Origin: Rikenellaceae bacterium | Lineage (GTDB): Bacteria; Bacteroidota; Bacteroidia; Bacteroidales; Rikenellaceae | Direction: 5' to 3' | NCBI GenBank assembly: GCA_020859745.1 | Contig: JAJBVQ010000007.1 | Coordinates: 1 to 7,814, forward strand | Length of the DNA stretch: 7,814 nucleotides | Shown: piece by piece, positions 6,109-7,814 of the stretch | Numbering within the stretch: the first letter of the stretch is position 1 | How the letters are laid out: each line of letters begins with the position of its first letter | Notes under the pieces: model-generated | The model's input: only the letters and a program-made list of their open reading frames with translations | Database searches by the model: none | What the model was told of the DNA's origin: nothing | Position numbers and translations under genes: made by a program

Positions 6109-7614
6109 CTATTTTTCAAGTGAAGCAGCATCGAAACTGTTGGCGATATTCCGCATGTGAAGAAAGTCGAACAGCGTGTAACGCTGAATAGTATAATAAT
6201 AGTTCCAGTAGTTCTGCAATTCCGCCAAATAGCTCGTATGGGCAGTGTTTCTCTCGCTCTGGGCCGTATTGAAGTCCAGCACACTGATCTTTCCGGCCGC
6301 GAACTGCCGCAGCGACAAGTTATACCGTTCTGCAGCCACAGAATCCGCCTTTGCCGAAATGGAACACTGTGTATTTTGATTATTGAACTGCATGACTTTC
6401 AAATAAATGTCCTGTTTGCGATCAATCCGGTCTTTGTCGATCTCGGCTTCGGTCACCTCCTGCCGCGAAAGTGCCATTCTGACCTTGCCTTTAGCTACCC
6501 CCCCGTCGAAAATAGGCACACTGATCCCCATCCGTATCGTCTCCTGGTCCAGCGGGTTACGATAGGCATCCCCAATCGTGTTGGCCACCTGGTTGAGCCC
6601 GAACCGGGCATATACAGTTGCTTGAGGCCTTCGGTTGGCTTTGGCCTGGGCCACGCTCATCTCCGCCTCCAACTGACCGATCCGGTTCCGGTACTCGAAC
6701 GAGGTATTGGTAAAGGCCAGCCGATAGGCTTCGTCAATCGATATCTCTATATCGGCGATATTCTCCGGAATGTCGAGCACCACTGAATCCTGTTCATCGT
6801 ACATCAGGTACGATTTGAGCTTAGCAGCGGCAAGATCGAGCTGCAATTTATTGCTGTTGATCGACATCCCCTCGTTCAGCAAGCGCAACTCAAGCTGCAT
6901 CAGGTCGTTCTTGGAGATGGAGCCGATCTTGAAACGTTCCAGTGAGATTTTGTAGAGAGTGTCGGTGTTGGCGTAATTCTGCCGGGCGATATCCAGGTTT
7001 TGCTGGGCGATGAGCAGGTTGAAAAACAAGGTCACGGCATTAGCCGTGATGGATTCCATGGATTCGAGATACTCGTACTTCGCCTTCTCATACCTGACCG
7101 GTTCGATCTTCTTATCCCATTTGAGCTGGTTGAACCCTCCGATCGGCTGGTTCAGGATCAGGCTCACCGGTGCCGAATTCCAAGTCACCTCCCTATTGGG
7201 CGAGAATTGGTCGAGCCTGTCCAGGCCTGTATACAATTGGATATTTCCTCCGGTAGCGGCGATATTCTGCTGGAGATAAAGGCCCAAAGAATTGCGCATA
7301 GCATAATTGTCTACATAATTATATCCACCCGTAACGGCATTTTGGAGCGAAGTATAGGATTTGTCGAAATTCGGAATCGTTCCGCTCAGGGATAAAGAAG
7401 GCAGCCTCTGAGCCTTGTACGACCGGTACTGCCAATACTGACTCAGGTACGTGTGCTTGGCCATCATCGCATCTATCGAATGGCTCTGAGCCCGGTTAAT
7501 AGCCTGAGCCAAGGTCAAAGTAACAGGTTTTGCCCCAACCAATAGCGGACAACATCCGGCAATTACAGCGACAATCGTCAACTTTGTATGAGTCCAGATA
7601 AGTAAAATTTTCAC
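6109..7614 (-). CDS. TolC-like outer-membrane efflux protein (OEP family), 501 aa
   Basis: Outer-membrane channel of a tripartite efflux pump, expected to trimerise into a beta-barrel with a periplasmic helical tunnel. The two-repeat OEP pattern is visible. The first helical hairpin is near residues 190-268, with FFNLLIAQQNLDIARQNY and RFKIGSISKNDLMQLELRLL. The second is near 375-480, with RYNLSLRQFAAGKISVLDFNTAQSE. The conserved SVPIFDGG stretch is at 365-372. The start is GTG at 7614: no ATG precedes Met50, and an in-frame TGA lies a few codons upstream. The exported N-terminus can be read two ways: as a lipoprotein with lipobox I18-A19-G20-C21, or as a signal peptidase I substrate cut after V26-G27-A28. 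The stop is TAG at 6111-6109. It is the first visible gene of the operon. Confidence 0.95.
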   Translation of the reverse strand: MKILLIWTHTKLTIVAVIAGCCPLLVGAKPVTLTLAQAINRAQSHSIDAMMAKHTYLSQYWQYRSYKAQRLPSLSLSGTIPNFDKSYTSLQNAVTGGYNYVDNYAMRNSLGLYLQQNIAATGGNIQLYTGLDRLDQFSPNREVTWNSAPVSLILNQPIGGFNQLKWDKKIEPVRYEKAKYEYLESMESITANAVTLFFNLLIAQQNLDIARQNYANTDTLYKISLERFKIGSISKNDLMQLELRLLNEGMSINSNKLQLDLAAAKLKSYLMYDEQDSVVLDIPENIADIEISIDEAYRLAFTNTSFEYRNRIGQLEAEMSVAQAKANRRPQATVYARFGLNQVANTIGDAYRNPLDQETIRMGISVPIFDGGVAKGKVRMALSRQEVTEAEIDKDRIDRKQDIYLKVMQFNNQNTQCSISAKADSVAAERYNLSLRQFAAGKISVLDFNTAQSERNTAHTSYLAELQNYWNYYYTIQRYTLFDFLHMRNIANSFDAASLEK

Positions 7615-7623
7615 TAAAGGAAA

Positions 7624-7650
7624 ATTAAATCATTTAATATGCGATATTAA
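7624..7650. promoter_or_regulatory. Overlapping dyads near the operon start (possible operator)
   Basis: Two perfect inverted repeats overlap here: ATTAAAT-C-ATTTAAT (7624-7638) and TTAATAT-GCG-ATATTAA (7634-7650). In addition AATCATTTAAT (7628-7638) recurs as AATCATTTTAAT (7649-7660), 21 bases apart start to start, about two helical turns. They lie 10-46 bases upstream of the GTG. They could be a repressor site or an mRNA hairpin covering the start region. High AT content raises the chance of accidental dyads. Confidence 0.3.
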
Positions 7651-7791
7651 TCATTTTAATTCAATATTACAAATCTCCGCCCTGACATATTGTGCTATTA
7701 TTTACTATTTTATGGATATAACAACCATGCCTTGTCTTAATTTTAAATAGGAAATACTTATTAATATATTTTGCAAATACCATCTTTTTAA

Positions 7792-7799
7792 CAAAACTA
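7792..7799 (-). promoter_or_regulatory. Candidate Bacteroidota -7 box (TAGTTTTG)
   Basis: The minus-strand TAGTTTTG matches the TAnnTTTG -7 consensus used by Bacteroidota primary sigma factors. The matching -33 TTTG would fall beyond the right edge, so the promoter cannot be confirmed. It would give a leader of about 180 bases, which is long, and such AT-rich DNA yields chance matches. Confidence 0.25.
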
Positions 7800-7814
7800 T
7801 TGTTTATATTGTAA

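Larger units (their letters stand above)
7615..7814 (-). promoter_or_regulatory. AT-rich upstream region of the efflux operon
   Basis: This 200-base region upstream of the TolC-like gene is very AT-rich and holds no gene that I can support. It probably contains the operon promoter. No Shine-Dalgarno sequence stands out before the GTG; the preceding bases are TTTTCCTTTA. No regulator gene is visible, so control can be guessed only from the dyads near the start codon. Confidence 0.55.

Noticed and set aside
7670..7677. GAGATTTG as a second -7 promoter box close to the start codon
   Set aside because: It mismatches the TA of TAnnTTTG and has no TTTG at a suitable distance upstream.

Overview
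The window looks like a piece of a Bacteroidota chromosome, most likely a gut Bacteroidales organism of moderate GC such as Alistipes or another Rikenellaceae. The reasons are the gene set and its order (TolC-like protein, lipoprotein adaptor, two dissimilar RND permeases), the absence of clear Shine-Dalgarno sequences, a possible TAnnTTTG-type -7 box in an AT-rich leader, and the close match of the second permease to the paired RND permeases I know from Bacteroides. The genus is inference only.

All genes are on the minus strand and read from right to left. From the right: an AT-rich upstream region with dyads and one candidate -7 box (7615-7814); an outer-membrane efflux protein of the TolC/OEP family (6109-7614, GTG start); six bases later a lipoprotein periplasmic adaptor of the AcrA/HlyD type (4996-6102); a 510-base non-coding gap (4486-4995); a complete RND permease (1423-4485); and a second RND permease whose ATG directly follows the first one's stop (TAAATG) and which runs off the left edge (1-1422, 474 residues visible). 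Together they would form a tripartite envelope pump exporting small molecules, with two different inner-membrane subunits that may work as a mixed trimer.

The least ordinary part is the gap between the adaptor and the first permease. It is GC-rich, unlike the AT-rich leader, and is packed with nested inverted repeats. Imperfect terminal inverted repeats (4516-4550 and 4885-4918, 30 of 35 aligned columns identical) bound a roughly 400-base imperfect palindrome. Inside are two long hairpins and two inverted copies of a small stem-loop whose only two differences are a C-G to G-C swap at one base pair. Two more hairpins and a pair of similar small dyads lie just outside. No protein is supported there. 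It is either a MITE/REP-like repeat inserted in the operon or a structured RNA within the operon transcript; I do not recognise it as a named family.
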